64,000 nucleotides of DNA from Pyrus communis (taxonomy: Eukaryota; Streptophyta; Magnoliopsida; Rosales; Rosaceae): NCBI RefSeq assembly GCF_963583255.1, contig NC_084807.1, positions 16,205,072-16,269,071 of the forward strand, read 5' to 3'. A model generated the notes under the pieces. That model was not told the DNA's origin and did not search any database. It saw nothing but the letters and a program-made list of their open reading frames with translations. This document shows positions 34,460 through 47,327 of the stretch, one piece after another; positions within the stretch are counted from its first letter, which is position 1; every line of letters begins with the position of its first letter. Made by a program: the position numbers and the translations under genes.

Positions 34460-35639
34460 GTTTCTTTAGGACCATCTGGTGAAAGAAGTACCCATGGAGG
34501 TTGGATATCTAAATCTTCTGGAATGCGAATTATTCCTTGTAGATGTTTGTGGAGAATTATGAGCAGCCTTTTAAGACATTTGTGTTCATGTTTTCATGGT
34601 ATCGAGTCCATGACTCAATTGTTTTGCGAGGTATTGGCTTGCTATTCCATCAATCACCATAATAAATTGTCTGACTCTTTTTCTAGCAATTCATTGAATA
34701 TTTTGGATCTCGGTCATACTTGTTCTGCTGATATTGTTCCATCCTTGTGTGGATCTAAGTGAAAGGGATTACACGATTTCTGGCTGCCACAGGGGGCGAA
34801 TTATGCCGAAAGATTTTGTTCCAGGTAAGATGGGAGAAGCCCTTTTTCTCTTTGAAGCACTCAAATGGAATGGGAATCAAATTCCAATTTTCTTGACTTT
34901 GATTTGGCAGCATGGTTAGTTTAGGTGAATTTTGACCATATGAAGCCTCCTGGATTTATTCCCAGAATTACTTTCTTTGATTTTTATATTACTCTTTTGT
35001 GGAGGTTCTTGCACCTTTTTATTCTAGATTTCCTCCAAAAATCCATCTCTTACGGTCTATCTGGGCAGGTTTTGGAATAAACACGTTGGAATTTTTGTTA
35101 AATATCAAAGTGCTTCTTAGAAAAGCATTTGGAAAGTACTTCTCCATAAAATGCTTTTATGAGCTAGAGAATCTTCTGACATTCGGAGTGGGTTCTTTTA
35201 ACACTCCCATAAGCAATTTGAAATGTTGCCCTGACTGTTCACTCTTGCTTACGTGCAACTCTCCCCGTTTGGAAAGGGTAAGAGCAAGAGAAATTACCAT
35301 TCACCAAAAAAATAAAAAATAAAAAAAAATAATGATTGTTCCCTCTGAATAGTACTTGCATTGTAACTTGAGCTATGAAAATAAAATGATTGTATAATTT
35401 CAATAATTTATTTCAAATACAAGGCAAAAGCATAGCATTACAACTTAGTACGATATTAAAACAATATTGTTCACAGTAGTGTATAACCTAGGGCATTCAA
35501 TGCGTGGTGCCAAGGCATTCAACTTATGACATAATTTTGTATTTCGGAGTATACTTCACAACGTTCCAACTTCTGCGCTTTTTGAAGGATTTGTTGTTAT
35601 GAAGATTGAACTACATAAAATTGTTACATTTAATTACCT
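34460..35639. other. 3'UTR, intergenic DNA with a small MITE-like patch
   Basis: After the complex I stop there is no supported gene. Around 35095-35160 the words AAAGTGCTTCTTAGAAAAGC and AAGTACTTCTCCATAAAATGC resemble the ends of hAT-type MITEs with AAGTGCTT motifs. Open frames at 34523-35322 show no domains. Confidence 0.35.
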
Positions 35640-36035
35640 AAAGGTCCAAATAATAATATAGTAATTACATTTGAAATTTATTAAAACAAAATATTATTAT
35701 CTCATTGGCTAGATTCTTGTTGCTGAGATAAATTGCTTCTACTTTTGTGAAGGCTTCTCGCCAAGATTTCAACTCTTTATGTAGGTGCTTTGTACCTACG
35801 TGATAAAGATTGCTTGATTTGAGATGTGCCTTGAATCTGCTCGGTAAATTGTGTATGAATCTTCTTCCACATTTGTAGCACTTGCACCGTAATCTCATTT
35901 TTCATAATCAGGTCATGAGTAACATGCACCCAACACTCAAGCAAAACAATGTCTTTCCCGATCGACCAATTTGCCCTTTCACTCATTTTTTGGTTAAAAA
36001 AAAGAAAGATTTGGAAAGTAGAAAACAATTATAGA
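35640..36035 (-). pseudogene. trihelix/MYB-like transposon ORF fragment
   Basis: Minus-strand pieces starting near 35985 read MSERANWSIGKDIVLLECWV, then VLQMWKKIHTQFTEQIQG, LSRRYKA, and after a frameshift SWREAFTKVEAIYLSNKNLA and NEIIIF. This is the pattern of plant proteins annotated as glutathione S-transferase T3-like or MYB/trihelix, which are accessory ORFs of Harbinger transposons. Short, frameshifted and isolated, so a decayed transposon gene. Confidence 0.5.
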
Positions 36036-36114
36036 AGATTGTAGTAAGAATGAATATTGAGTTGTGATAGGAAAATGAAGAAGATGGTTGAGTATTTAAA
36101 GAATAACAATATAA

Positions 36115-36225
36115 AAAAAAATTGTTATTTGCACTCTAGAAATCTCATTTTGCAAAGAAAAATACACTTGTGAGGAGTGTAGAATGAGATTTTTAGAGTG
36201 CTAATAACAGTTCTCTAAAAAAATT
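36115..36225. repeat. foldback repeat (TATTAGCACTC family)
   Basis: Arms TTGTTATTTGCACTCTAGAAATCTCATTTT and its approximate complement AATGAGATTTTTAGAGTGCTAATAACAG surround a short loop. One arm of the same family is at 26075-26125. It may be one end of the transposon that carried the coding fragment at 35640-36035. Confidence 0.55.
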
Positions 36226-36511
36226 TCTAATTTTCAAACTGATCTGAATCAGATACACCAAAACGTGCCATGTTTCCCAATGGTAACATTTTCAAATTTT
36301 TTTACTGTTAGAAATCCAACGGCACTCACAAAGCCATGTCTGCAAGCTGTTGGGGCTCTGCTATTGGAATGCTGCAACAGGGCTTACCCCTACAGTTGAG
36401 TCAGCCTGCAGCCCATCCTTGTAGTTGATGTTAGCCACTCATCATTTTTGCACATGTGTTACACTTACACGTGACTAACATGGAAAAAAAAAAAATTTAA
36501 AAAGTGGTTGG

Positions 36512-36535
36512 TGTCAGCATGATATCATGCTGACA
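36512..36535. repeat. 24-bp perfect palindrome
   Basis: A perfect palindrome centred on GATATC, with arms TGTCAGCAT / ATGCTGACA on either side. The next base on each side no longer pairs. It lies in intergenic DNA 1.85 kb upstream of the malic enzyme gene. Confidence 0.9.
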
Positions 36536-37926
36536 TTATCTTACCCGCTGGCACAAGGCCGAGCTTAGCTTGCTCGGGCTTTGGATGGGCAGTGCTTGAC
36601 CCACCAATTGTCCTTGTTAATTTGGACTCGTAGAGATGACTTTTTGAGTCATAAAGCACCATTTGAACCCTTAACCTTGACTTCCACCAATCGATGAACA
36701 TACTCTTAACACTCACAAATAAAAGTAAATTTTAGAGAAGCATTTTCATGGCGAAAAGAATAATTAGCTTTACATGGTAAAATTATTTTCTAGTTTCGGT
36801 TCAAACGAAAAACTTATTATTCCAAATGGGGAAATAATTTATTTAAATGGCCTAAAAAATCACTATTGTCACCTTATTTTATTTAATTTAAATAATATTG
36901 TTTGTTATAAAAAAAAATAATAAAAAAAAGCCACCACAGTTAGTCTGGTCTTTTGTCAATTCGATCCGATCATTGTCTATCATTATTGATTTTAAACGTG
37001 TCATGACTTATTGACTCGTGAACATAGCAAAAAAGTTTGATTTGACATTTCTCCGTTCGTTGTCATCATTCAACTCTTGTATTTCCCAACACAAACATAC
37101 TTTACACAAGTTACTGCAAGTAATTTTAGTAAAAAACAACTTTCACATTTTATACCTTTTGATTTTCAACTAAATATGAGCCTGAATTATGATTAAATTA
37201 GAGTTTTGGTCTTACCCGTTTTCTTTGTCTCGATTACGCATGTAAGAAAATTTTTCGCTTAAATTACATACATAAGATGTCACTTAGTATTACGGTTTAT
37301 TGATATTTCTCTTTACTTATAAATGAGATGTCTTAGGTTCAATTCTTACCAAAAACGAATTTGAATCATATTATTGCTAGCCCATGATGAGATTTAGCCA
37401 TCTCTTACCCCCTTAATGTAGATAATATTGTTTATTAAAATTACAGACGTGAGAAGCACATGATCATCTCGATGTTGGTTGATTCCCTTTGGTATTTGTT
37501 GAGTTATCCAAGTATTTGAAATTTTTTTCATAATTTTACATGTACTTTTTCCTTCTTCGTTGTAAGGAGGTATTTAAGAGAAAATAAGATACAAGACTAA
37601 CTAAAAATAGAAAACAAATCAGTCATAATTGAAGAAGAAAATATAAATCCACTAGATAAAAAAAAATCTAGATATTATTCCCTCATAAAGATTTACTTAG
37701 GAGATAATTTAGGACATAAAGTATGATACTAAGTAAGTGATCAATCTCAAAATACTTTTTTATTTCCTAATCATCCAACGTCTTTACAGAAGCCACGTTA
37801 CCATTTGCATGAGATAATTTGACCGTAAAAATCATCATGAGACTCACAATAATCAGCGGATATGAAAACATCATTAGCGGCCGACGCCATCATACTGTCA
37901 CACATACTCAATAGTAAACAGAACAT
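36536..37926. other. intergenic DNA, with copy 2 of the short repeat at 37275-37440
   Basis: AT-rich. The block 37275-37440 repeats the order seen at 26180-26345 (ATTACGGTTTATTGATATTTC, GTCTTAGGTTCAATTCT, CATCTCTTACCCCCTTAATG, ATAATATTGTTTATTAAAA). No gene is seen. Confidence 0.5.
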
Positions 37927-37934
37927 CCACGTGG
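37927..37934. promoter_or_regulatory. G-box (CCACGTGG) upstream of NAD-ME2
   Basis: A full palindromic G-box, the core target of plant bZIP and bHLH regulators, about 140 bp upstream of the TATA box and 450 bp before the start codon. Function is inference. Confidence 0.5.
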
Positions 37935-38073
37935 CAAAATCCGAACGAGGAGATCACCAATGATCAGTGGTCCAAAAGCACCGGAACCTGTTAACCCGAT
38001 CCCCAATTCCCGCTAGTCAAACTCGTCCACTTGCCTTCCTACCCCACACTTAATAAAAACCCCACATTCCTGG

Positions 38074-38081
38074 TATAAATA
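38074..38081 (+). promoter_or_regulatory. TATA box (TATAAATA) of NAD-ME2
   Basis: TATAAATA inside a GC-rich stretch (CCTGGTATAAATACCCC), 303 bp before the start codon. It would place transcription start near 38105-38115 and give a 270-nt leader that includes a poly-A run (38284-38304). Confidence 0.65.
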
Positions 38082-38383
38082 CCCCTCGCTGCCCGCTGTC
38101 CATCTGGGCAGCCTTCCCCCTCTTCCGTGGCCACTCACAGTCGCACTTCCGCGTACACTCCCCGCTATCCGAAAATCCCGGTCAGCTCCAGTCCAGCTCT
38201 CTCATTCTCTCCTCTTTCAATTTCAACAGCTTCTTTTCCACAGACAAAAATGGAAATAAAAATAATTCAATAAATCGAAAATTCAAAAAAAAAAAAAAAA
38301 AAAATTGTGATCCTGTAAATTGATCTGAAGTCGCACTCGGTAGTAAGAAGGCGTCGGTTTGTTCGTTTGTTTGGGTCCGCATA

Positions 38384-41300
38384 ATGTGGAAGGCAGCGCG
38401 ATTCGCCGCGTCGCGGTTGAGCAGCCGGTCGACGAGGCGGTTCTCGACGGCGATTCCGGCCCCCTGTATCGTTCACAAGCGCGGCGCCGATATTCTCCAC
38501 GATCCATGGTTTAACAAGGTTGGTTGGATTCACCGTTTTTTATTTGTAAACTTTCTGCAGTGTGATTTGAGTTGACTATTTTTTATTTAAAAAAAAAAAA
38601 AGAAACAGTCTTTGTGGTGATATTATATAGTGAAGGTGGAGTTTTTGGTGTCGGTTCGAAGAAATTTGAGTTGTGGAAATGATATAGAAGTTGTATGGAT
38701 TGAAAGGATGCTTTTTGTTTCAATTGGTGAAGTGGAGGGTGCTCAAAATTTGCTGAATTTTGTTGAACTGTAGAATTTGATGGAATTTTTTGTTTTCTAT
38801 ATTGTTTAATTCTCTGTTCTTGATGTTTTGTTTTTTTTGCCAAGAGCAGGACACTGGATTTCCGTTGACTGAAAGAGATCGATTAGGACTTCGCGGTCTC
38901 CTCCCACCTCGTGTCATATCATTCGAGCAGCAATATGCTCGTTTCAGTGAGTTTTTTTTTACACATTCTCTCCAAGTAGAACGTATTTGTACTTTGTTTG
39001 ACTGTGAAACTTATGTTCTAGCCCTTGAGGAGATGTTTTTGTGACTTCTTTTTTTTTTGGCGTTGAGGCGTTATTTGTGTAATGACATTACCATGTGGCA
39101 TAATTTGTAGTGGAGTCCTATCGTTCCCTAGAGAAAAATACTAAGGGCCAGCCAGAGGGTGTTGTGGCCTTGGCTAAATGGAGGATCTTAAATAGACTGC
39201 ATGACAGGAACGAGACCTTGTACTACCGAGTAAGTTTGGTTTTGAACGTCCAGCTTGTTGATATGAACAACTTTGTGTAATCTATCACCGTCTGATGTGG
39301 TTTTGGATTACTCTCATTTTCAGGTCCTTATTGACAACATCCAAGATTTTGCTCCCATAATTTACACTCCTACAGTAGGATTAGTATGTCAAAATTATTC
39401 CGGTTTATTTAGACGTCCCCGTGGAATGTATTTCAGTGCAAAGGATAAAGGGGAGATGATGTCTATGATCTACAACTGGCCAGCACCTCAGGTAAATGCT
39501 ACCATCTTTTATTTTTCTCCCTTATAAATTCTGATAACCTCCCATGATCTATAATTTTAACTCCTTAATCTTGTTGGTCTGTTAGAGGACCCAAAACACA
39601 CTCACACAAACTCTCTCCAGTGCTGTCCAAATGCAGCATATCTTGATGCTTCTCTGTTGGGATTATCCTTGATTTTGAAGATTTCCTATGTTTCTAAGTC
39701 CTTTCAGTTTGTAGTTGGTCTTAATTTTCCACTCTATATTGCAGGTAGACATGATTGTCCTCACAGATGGCAGTCGTATCCTTGGCCTAGGGGACCTTGG
39801 AGTTCAGGGAATTGGAATTCCGATTGGAAAACTTGATATGTATGTTGCTGCAGCTGGTATTAATCCACAAAGAGTATGCTCTCTCTCTCTCTCTCTCTCT
39901 TAGAGTCTACATCTTATGTTTCTACTAATATTCATGTTACAGTTTTCTTGGTTAATAAATTATTCTGGTAGATCTTATATCGGTTCACCTATATACCTCC
40001 TCTATGACAGATACTACCGGTTATGCTAGATGTTGGTACTAACAACCAAAAGCTACTTGAAGACCGTCTTTGTAAGTAACATACTGATATATGAATTCAA
40101 GATCTTCTGTTAATAGCGTGATTCTTTCTTCCTTTGTTTTAAAATATGTTGATATTGTATTTCCTGATTAATACATTCAACCAAACACAACTGTTGCTAT
40201 AGTATTTCAAAACATTTAAGTCCTCGACGGAAAATTGAAATGATAGCGACTTTTTACTTTTTCTCAAGCCTGACTTTACCTTGTTAAAAGTTATACTCTG
40301 AAATTATGAATCATAAAAGTTATGTAGTTTGACTAGTTCATGTTAAAGTTTATCAATATTTATTTAAATTTTTAATATTTAATGCATTTCTGTTAATAAT
40401 ATTATTGTTGTATATATTTTCCGAATTTATTCCTGGCTTCTTTTCTATCTTTACACTGGATGACTGGACTTAATGCTTCAAAGTGTTATAGTTTACATCA
40501 TGAGGATACCTTTTCTCATGATTTTAATTTGATAGATTTAGGACTTCGACAACCTAGGTTGGAAGGAGAAGAGTACATATCAATTGTTGATGAATTCATG
40601 GAAGCTGTTCATACACGTTGGCCCAAGGCCATTGTGCAGGTCTATTTTTGAGGTGTATGAACTTTTTGTTTCAGTTGGGTTTCTATTTCTTTAGTAACTT
40701 GATTGTTTTTTCTTTCATCAGTTTGAGGATTTTCAAATGAAGTGGGCTTTTGAAACACTGCAACGCTATCGTAAAAGGTTTTGCACGTTCAATGATGACA
40801 TACAGGTAATTACATAGTGTGGTGGCTTTCTGTCTTTTATGGATTTGAAAGGTATATGCAGTGGAATACAGATTTCTGCTGACCTGAAAAGTACCTCTGA
40901 TAGTTGCACTTCCATGTCTTGTAGGGAACTGCCGGTGTTGCACTTGCAGGACTATTAGGAACTGTAAGAGTGCAAGGTCGACCATTGAGTGACTTTGCTA
41001 AACAAAAGATAGTTGTTGTGGGAGCCGGAAGGTACTTGACACGGCTTGCTCACTCTGAATGATCCATATATAGGCTATTCACTGGTTGCCTGTGCATGTT
41101 CTTGGCTCTCTGTTCATCCTTTTAATCCACTGTTCTTTTGCTTTTCAGTGCGGGACTTGGAGTTCTTAACATGGCTGTACAGGCTGTTGCACGAATGTCA
41201 GGGAACGGTGAAGCTGCTGCAAAAAATAATTTTTTCCTGATTGATAAAGATGTAAGGCTTTATGTTTTTTCTTTAAGATAAACCACCATTATGTTAAACA

Positions 41301-44205
41301 GATTACATACGTGTGCAGCAAATTTATTATATGACAACCTTATGGTTTTGTCAACTATTTACTATTGTTACACACACATTTTTATCAATATTTCTACCCT
41401 CCTGGTATAAAGAAAAGCAACATAGAATCAGCTGTGTTCTCGAAACTATTCTGGCCTCTGAATGTATTTGTCTAAGTTTATCCGAGGAATCACTAAGAAA
41501 AGTTGTTTGGCTGCAGGGTCTAGTTACAAAAGAGAGAAATAATCTTGATCCCATGGCTGCACCCTTTGCTAAAGAACCGGGAGCAATTAATGGGCTTAGG
41601 GAGGGAGCTAGTCTACTTGAAGTGGTAAATTTCAAAGGACTTCATTGTACCCTCTATTACAGAAAGCGGAAAGATTTCGATATAAGAGAGTCGGATCACC
41701 TTGCTTAGCTTGTATATCATAATTATACACTTTAATTGTCTAGAGCTCAATTTCATGCAGGTTAAGAAGGTCAAGCCTCATGTGCTTCTTGGTTTGTCTG
41801 GAGTTGGTGGTGTTTTCAATCATGAGGTGGATACTTTCTCAATAACTTTTGGTTATATTTTATAATCGTCTCTTAAACTAGATCAGTTTACTAAAGATGA
41901 TTTGATTCTGTTAATGTTTGTTGTTTTGAGACCATCCGGCCTTGCACTAATTGGTATGTTGTTAAACAATTCTTTGGAATAGTAGAATCCAAGAGAGAGA
42001 AACTTGTGCATGTACATGCCGTAGATTTCTAAGTTTCTTCCCTCGAAATCAGACTTTAATTTTCAGTGTTACTGATTCAGACTAAGATTTATCATTCGAT
42101 GACTCAGTACTTTTTATTCTAATTTCATGATACAGATACATGATGGTTTATATTACATAACATTTGAAAAATTCATTGCTCTACTCTTTGTTTATGGAAA
42201 ATGTTGTGGTTTCATTTCTTGTAATTTAGTTTCTTATAGGTATTGCTTGACATTCATTTAGGTACTTAAAGCAATGCGAGAATCAGATTCAACTAAACCT
42301 GCCATTTTTGCTATGTCAAATCCAACCATGAATGGTTTGTTCCTCTGCACCTCATTAATCCTCACAAATACCTTATGGCACCTAGATTTGTGGCTGACTC
42401 TTTTTCCCCTTTAAAATTGGAACAGCTGAATGCACTGCTGAAGATGCTTTTAAGCATGCTGGTGAAAGCATCGTCTTTGGAAGTGGAAGCCCCTTTGATA
42501 ATGTTGACCTTGGTATTTTCCTCGTTAGAAATGTCCTTATTGTACCACAACTTCTGAATATTTTTTTCCTTCTACCTGAGTATTTTGACCATTAACTGTT
42601 CGAATTATGTTGGCAGGCAACGGAAAAGTAGGCCATGTAAATCAAGCAAATAACATGTATCTGTTTCCAGGGTTAGTTTCCATTATCATATGATTTGAAC
42701 TAACTATGCTTATACTTTAAGATACTAATATGGTATTTTGGTTGCCTTCAATTCAGGATTGGTTTAGGAGCACTTCTCTCAGGAGCTCGTATTATATCAG
42801 ATGGCATGTTACAAGCAGCTTCTGAATGGTAATAACTTGGCTACTTCCTAGCTCGAACCTAAATGTGGCATGTTACAATCAGCTTCTGCACTCTCTTTTC
42901 ATCCATGTTTACAATGTCCCATCAGTCCAAGATCACATAAAACGGTGGTCTTGAAGATTTATGAACATGGCCTCGTAACAGTCTTTAAGACAGAGTAATT
43001 CTTTACCGGTTAAAGAAATTAAAATGCATTTGGTTGTCTGCACCTGAATAGCTGGAATTATTAGTTCTACTAGCCAAGCGATATGGAACTTCACGGGCGG
43101 TTATATTGCATAGATAGGATTCTGGTTATAAGACTTCTTCAGTTCTCATTGCATGTTGCACCTAATTATATCCTGTAGGCTGTAACGTGGTAGGGTATAT
43201 GTCAATTTGGGGGTGGTTTGTAATGTTTTATTCCCAATCTGTAATTTGCATGCATTCAGGAAACTCGTTACTGTGCCGTGAATTGAAAGCAATATGATAC
43301 CTCACATTACAAACTTATTAAGTGTCGCTGCAATAAGAAATGTTAAACGAGAACATCATTTGAGCTCGATTTTGCAATTAATTTCTGACAAGTGATTCTG
43401 TCCAGCCTCGCTTCATACATAACAGACGTAGATATCCAGAAGGGCATCTTGTACCCATCTATTGATTGGTAATACCTTATTTACACATTTCGTTTTATTA
43501 TTATAGCATGTCAAACAGGATGGGAAATTGGTCTGACTTCCTATCAAACATTGTGCAGTATCCGGAATATAACCGTGGAGGTTGGGGCTGCTGTCCTGCG
43601 GGCAGCTGTTGCAGAAGAACTGGCAGAGGGACACTGTGAAGTCGGGCCCAAAGAGCTCATGAACATGTGCAAAGTAAGAGCTGGTCTTCTATCATGTACA
43701 AAATTCAAATGATCTTTTACAAACAGTTGCACAAGGAAAGTGAGTAGATTTAGAAAGAAAACTAGAAAATGTTACACAATTTTAGCGTAAAGAAAAGAGG
43801 ACAAACATAACCGGATAATGCTACTCTAATAAGAATCTAATAGAACAACCATAACCGAGTACCTTAGCATGTAGGTTCCCAAACCCTCCTTGCCTTCAGT
43901 ATATCTTGATTTGAACCATCTCTGTCGAGCCACTGCTCACGACCTTAAAAATTAAAATTTCTTTGTGGAAATCAAAGGAATGTCGGAATCATAGAACTCA
44001 GGAGCTGGCAATCTAGATGGAAAATTTAATGCCTAGTACATATTCATACAAGCTCTTGTTATTACCGAGGCTGATTTCGAATGCAAGTTCTAAAGTCTCT
44101 TGAATCTATTTTGTTTTTATCTTTTCCGCGCAGGAGGAGACTGTGGAGTATGTGAGTCGCAGTATGTGGTTCCCGGTTTACAGCCCTCTAGTTCACGAAA
44201 AATGA
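38384..44205 (+). CDS. NAD-ME2: NAD-dependent malic enzyme, 59-kDa beta subunit, mitochondrial
   Basis: Converts malate to pyruvate and CO2 with NAD in the mitochondrial matrix, as a heteromer with the alpha subunit. Nineteen exons close in frame: 38384-38518, 38850-38946, 39111-39229, 39324-39491, 39745-39873, 40011-40071, 40536-40639, 40722-40805, 40925-41031, 41149-41251, 41517-41624, 41761-41826, 42262-42334, 42426-42512, 42617-42671, 42757-42828, 43406-43468, 43559-43673 and 44134-44205, giving 605 residues (Arabidopsis NAD-ME2: about 607). The Arg/Ser-rich start (1-25) is a mitochondrial presequence. Catalytic Tyr131 (YTPTVG) and Lys202 (PIGK) are present, as are metal ligands Glu273, Asp274 and Asp297. 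The Rossmann loop is GAGSAG (332-337). [21 protein letters not shown] near the start and [12 protein letters not shown] at the end identify the beta, not the alpha, subunit. Confidence 0.96.
39879..39900. repeat. (CT)11 microsatellite at an NAD-ME2 splice donor
   Basis: Begins at the sixth base of intron 5, directly after the donor GTATG. Pure CT repeats to 39900. Confidence 0.9.
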
Positions 44206-44931
44206 GGCTTTGTGCTGTACCACGCCCGATACGTTGCTGTCAGAGGCTATATTTTTTGTAGCTCAGGCGGGCATCGGTAGTTCTGCAGTCAAGCAACTTA
44301 TTCTTGTTCTGTCTTTGTAAATTCATAATTTAGAAGCTCGGAGAATTAGTAGACAGTGAAGGGAACAGAAATAAAGCACTCCTTTTACTAAACTGATAAG
44401 AACATAGAAATTGGAAACCAATTTGTTTGAACGTATGCAGTGATTTATCTGATCAAAAATATTAGTGCAGTTTGTGTCTTTGTTTCCATACATCTTTGGT
44501 TCAAACATGCCATGTCAACTTAATATTCAAACATCTTTGGTTCTCGAGTGGTTGAAGATTTTCATACAAAAGTGGATTGATTGGAATGTATCCTGGATTC
44601 TTTAATTTCACTGATCTATGAATAAATGGTTCGGGCTACAATGGTATCAAGTAAGGTTGGTTCGGTTTGGTAAACGAACCGATTATTGAAAACCCAGCCT
44701 CAAATATTGGAGTAGGAGAGAAAAAAACTCTCAAACCGAAAAATCGGTAATTCCGAATTTTTTTCCTTTTTTTTTCCAGGTTTGGGAAACTGAAATTCCT
44801 TTGCCCAATTCGAAAATCATCCTCCAGTTTGAAAATCAAAACCATAAATTCTGAAAGAGCAGGAGCGAGTTGCAAAGAGAGATAGAGGAGAGAGAGATGG
44901 GCATTGATGGTAGAATCAAGAGAATTAGCTA
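44206..44931. other. 3'UTR and a split repeat
   Basis: About 44206-44510 is probably the malic enzyme 3' untranslated region. From about 44640 a region with GGTTCGGTTTGGTAAACGAACC (complementary ends) and other TTCGGT/ACCGAA words appears to be one half of an older repeat whose other half resumes after the gypsy element (TTCAGTTCGGTATTACTGAAC near 55693, GGGTTCGGTTTGC near 55796). Confidence 0.4.
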
Positions 44932-45211
44932 TGTTATAGTCGTGATTATCTTAATTGCAGTTCAGCTATTAAATAAGTATTTTAATTAAGTTGTTAAATG
45001 ATTAGTTATGCCAGCAGGCTTAGAGTGTTTGGGGAACAATATATGTAGCCAATTGTGAAAGAAAATGGACAACGGTTATATTCAAAAAGAAATATATTAC
45101 AAAAATATCTCTCTCTCTCTAGCTTCTCCTTCCTTGCTATTTTGCCATTGCTGTTGCTACTTGCAGGTTGAGTTAGGAAACTTGAGAATTAGTGCATAAC
45201 ATTTTATATCA
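44932..45211 (+). repeat. 5' LTR of gypsy element
   Basis: Starts TGTTATAG and ends ATATCA just before the primer site. Compared with 55051-55317 it has a roughly 10-bp insertion near its end and about 20 substitutions, that is about 8% divergence by eye. Confidence 0.8.
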
Positions 45212-46689
45212 ATTGGTATCATCCTTCTTGATCCTCGATTCCTTCTTGTATGCCCCGTCACGCTCCGACGACTCGATTAACCACCATGGATGCTCGTCTC
45301 ACTACTGTCGAAGAAACTTTGGTGGACCTTCCCAACTTCCTTCGAACCTCCATCGCCATCGCAAATGATGAGCTCTTGGCCAAACTCTCCGCTGATTTCA
45401 AGGCTAAGTTAGCTTTTTCCTTTGAGCAGCTTCGGCGTGTGCAATCCTTTCTAGGTGGGGTGCCGGATCTTCCAATCTAGTCGATCACCTCCGATTCCGA
45501 TTTGGGGACTTCTTGCCCACCTCGTCGCTATCAGTTTGACATCGGAGGTGGAGCTCCGAGGCCTCCATGGCAATAACGGGAAGATTTTCCCAGATTTTCC
45601 CATGGCGACGATCCTCTCATTTGGATCTATAAGGCTGAGCAATACTTTGCTTGTTACAACACTCCAGATCCTCAAAAAGTCTTTATAGCCTCCTTTTACT
45701 TGGAAAACGAAGCGATGCAGTGGCTCAAATGGCGCAATTGTATCCTTACTACTCATTAGGAGGAATTTACCAGTGCACTCTGTAAGGAGTTTGGTCCCTC
45801 TGAGTTCGAGGATTGTACTGACGCACTATTCAAATTGTGCCAAACAGGTACTCTTAAAGATTATGAGATTGAATTTCGTAGGCTTGCTAATCGTACTTCA
45901 GAAGTTGGTTCTGTGCTCCTCAAGAGCTGCTTCCTTGGAGGTTTAAAACGGGAATTGATTTATGATGTCAAGTTGTTAAGGCCTGTAACGGTCTATGATG
46001 CCATATCTATAGCTATTTAGATTAATGCTAACCTTTCTGAGTTACGGCTTTTCAATCCTAGGACCCTATTTGCAGCTAAAATAACTTTACTACCCACATT
46101 GCCTCCTGGGCCTAGAACCACTACGTTACCATATCGCAAGCTTACTCCTGAGGAAGTTCAGCGTAAGAAAGAAAAAAGGGAATGTTGGTTTTGCATTGAG
46201 AAGTGAGTAAGGGGGCATAAGTGCGTCCACAAACAGTTACTTTTGTTAGATTTGAGTGATGAGGGAGACTTCTATGAAGAGTCTGATGAAGTAGTGCATG
46301 CTGAATTACAAGGAATGAGACTGAGTGAATGTGCATTTTATGGGGTGCATGCCGCACAGTCCTTACAAACTATGAAGGTTTTAGGCATTGCCAACCACCA
46401 CTCTGTGAAAATCCTCTTAGACTCGGGAAGTACACACAATTTCATCGATTTTAGGCTTATTAAGACATTGGGGTGGTCCTTGAAAACAACCAAACCCTTT
46501 GAAGTGATGATTGTCGATGGAAGGAAAATCAAAAGCCAAGGGTATTGTAGGCGCATACCATTGGAAGTGGGAGGATATCATTGTCACACTAATTTATTTG
46601 CACTCCCATTGGGGGCTTATGACTTGGTATTGGGAGTGCAATGGTTGTCCACTGTCTCGCTACTAAAGGAGTCGGCGACTCCTTTATGA

Positions 46690-47327
46690 TCTCCTTACAC
46701 CCCAGATTTGAAACCCATCGGCCATCTACTTTTTTCTGTCTCGTTACTAACTCTGAAACCCATTGATTAAATATTGCAGAATGACAAAAATGTTCTATCT
46801 TGTTTTCTATGGCAAGAAATTTTATGGGTTTGGCTAGGTTTTTCATGTTGTTTAATTGAATTTATGACTTTGGTTTTGATTAATTTCTAGGTTCTATCCC
46901 ATTTGTTCCACAGTAATCAAATATTTTCATGGGTTTTGCTTCCCGAATAAGAAGAACGGATTTGAGAAAGAAACAATGGTCTTGCTTGATGGACATGATT
47001 TTGTATCTCTCTGCGAGGAAGAAGGGCTGATGATTGATGTTAATTTATTTATTTATCCTTACTTTTTAGTTTTTCTAAGGACAAAAGTAAATTAATAAAT
47101 GGTCAAACAATATTTTTTAGAATTAATTAGGTGTTTAGACCATCGAAATAACTGCAAAATAATAATTTAATAATAAATAAAATGAACATTTTCATTGTCC
47201 TGCTTCTTGGTTCGGTGCTGCACCAAACACTTCATAATTCTTATCCAGCTTAGTCCACGCCAAGCCAATCCAGCTTAGTCCCTACAGCTAGTTTAGTCCA
47301 AAATAGTCCGATGCAACAAACGCACCC
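46690..47327. mobile_element. Harbinger-type insertion in the gypsy element
   Basis: Its right end (CAAACGCACCC at 47317-47327, then TTA) and subterminal TTAGTCC words match the element at 32366-33385. It replaces the gypsy sequence between protease and reverse transcriptase. The left end is not recognisable. A 9-bp-arm hairpin (AAAGGAGTC GGC GACTCCTTT, 46665-46685) stands at the left junction. No coding seen inside. Confidence 0.55.

Noticed and set aside
41313..41708. 131-codon frame in the malic enzyme gene
   Set aside because: Intron sequence read through into exon 11 and the next intron; only 41517-41624 is coding.
44636..44875. Minus-strand frame next to the gypsy element
   Set aside because: Falls in a repeat with TTCGGT words; no domain.
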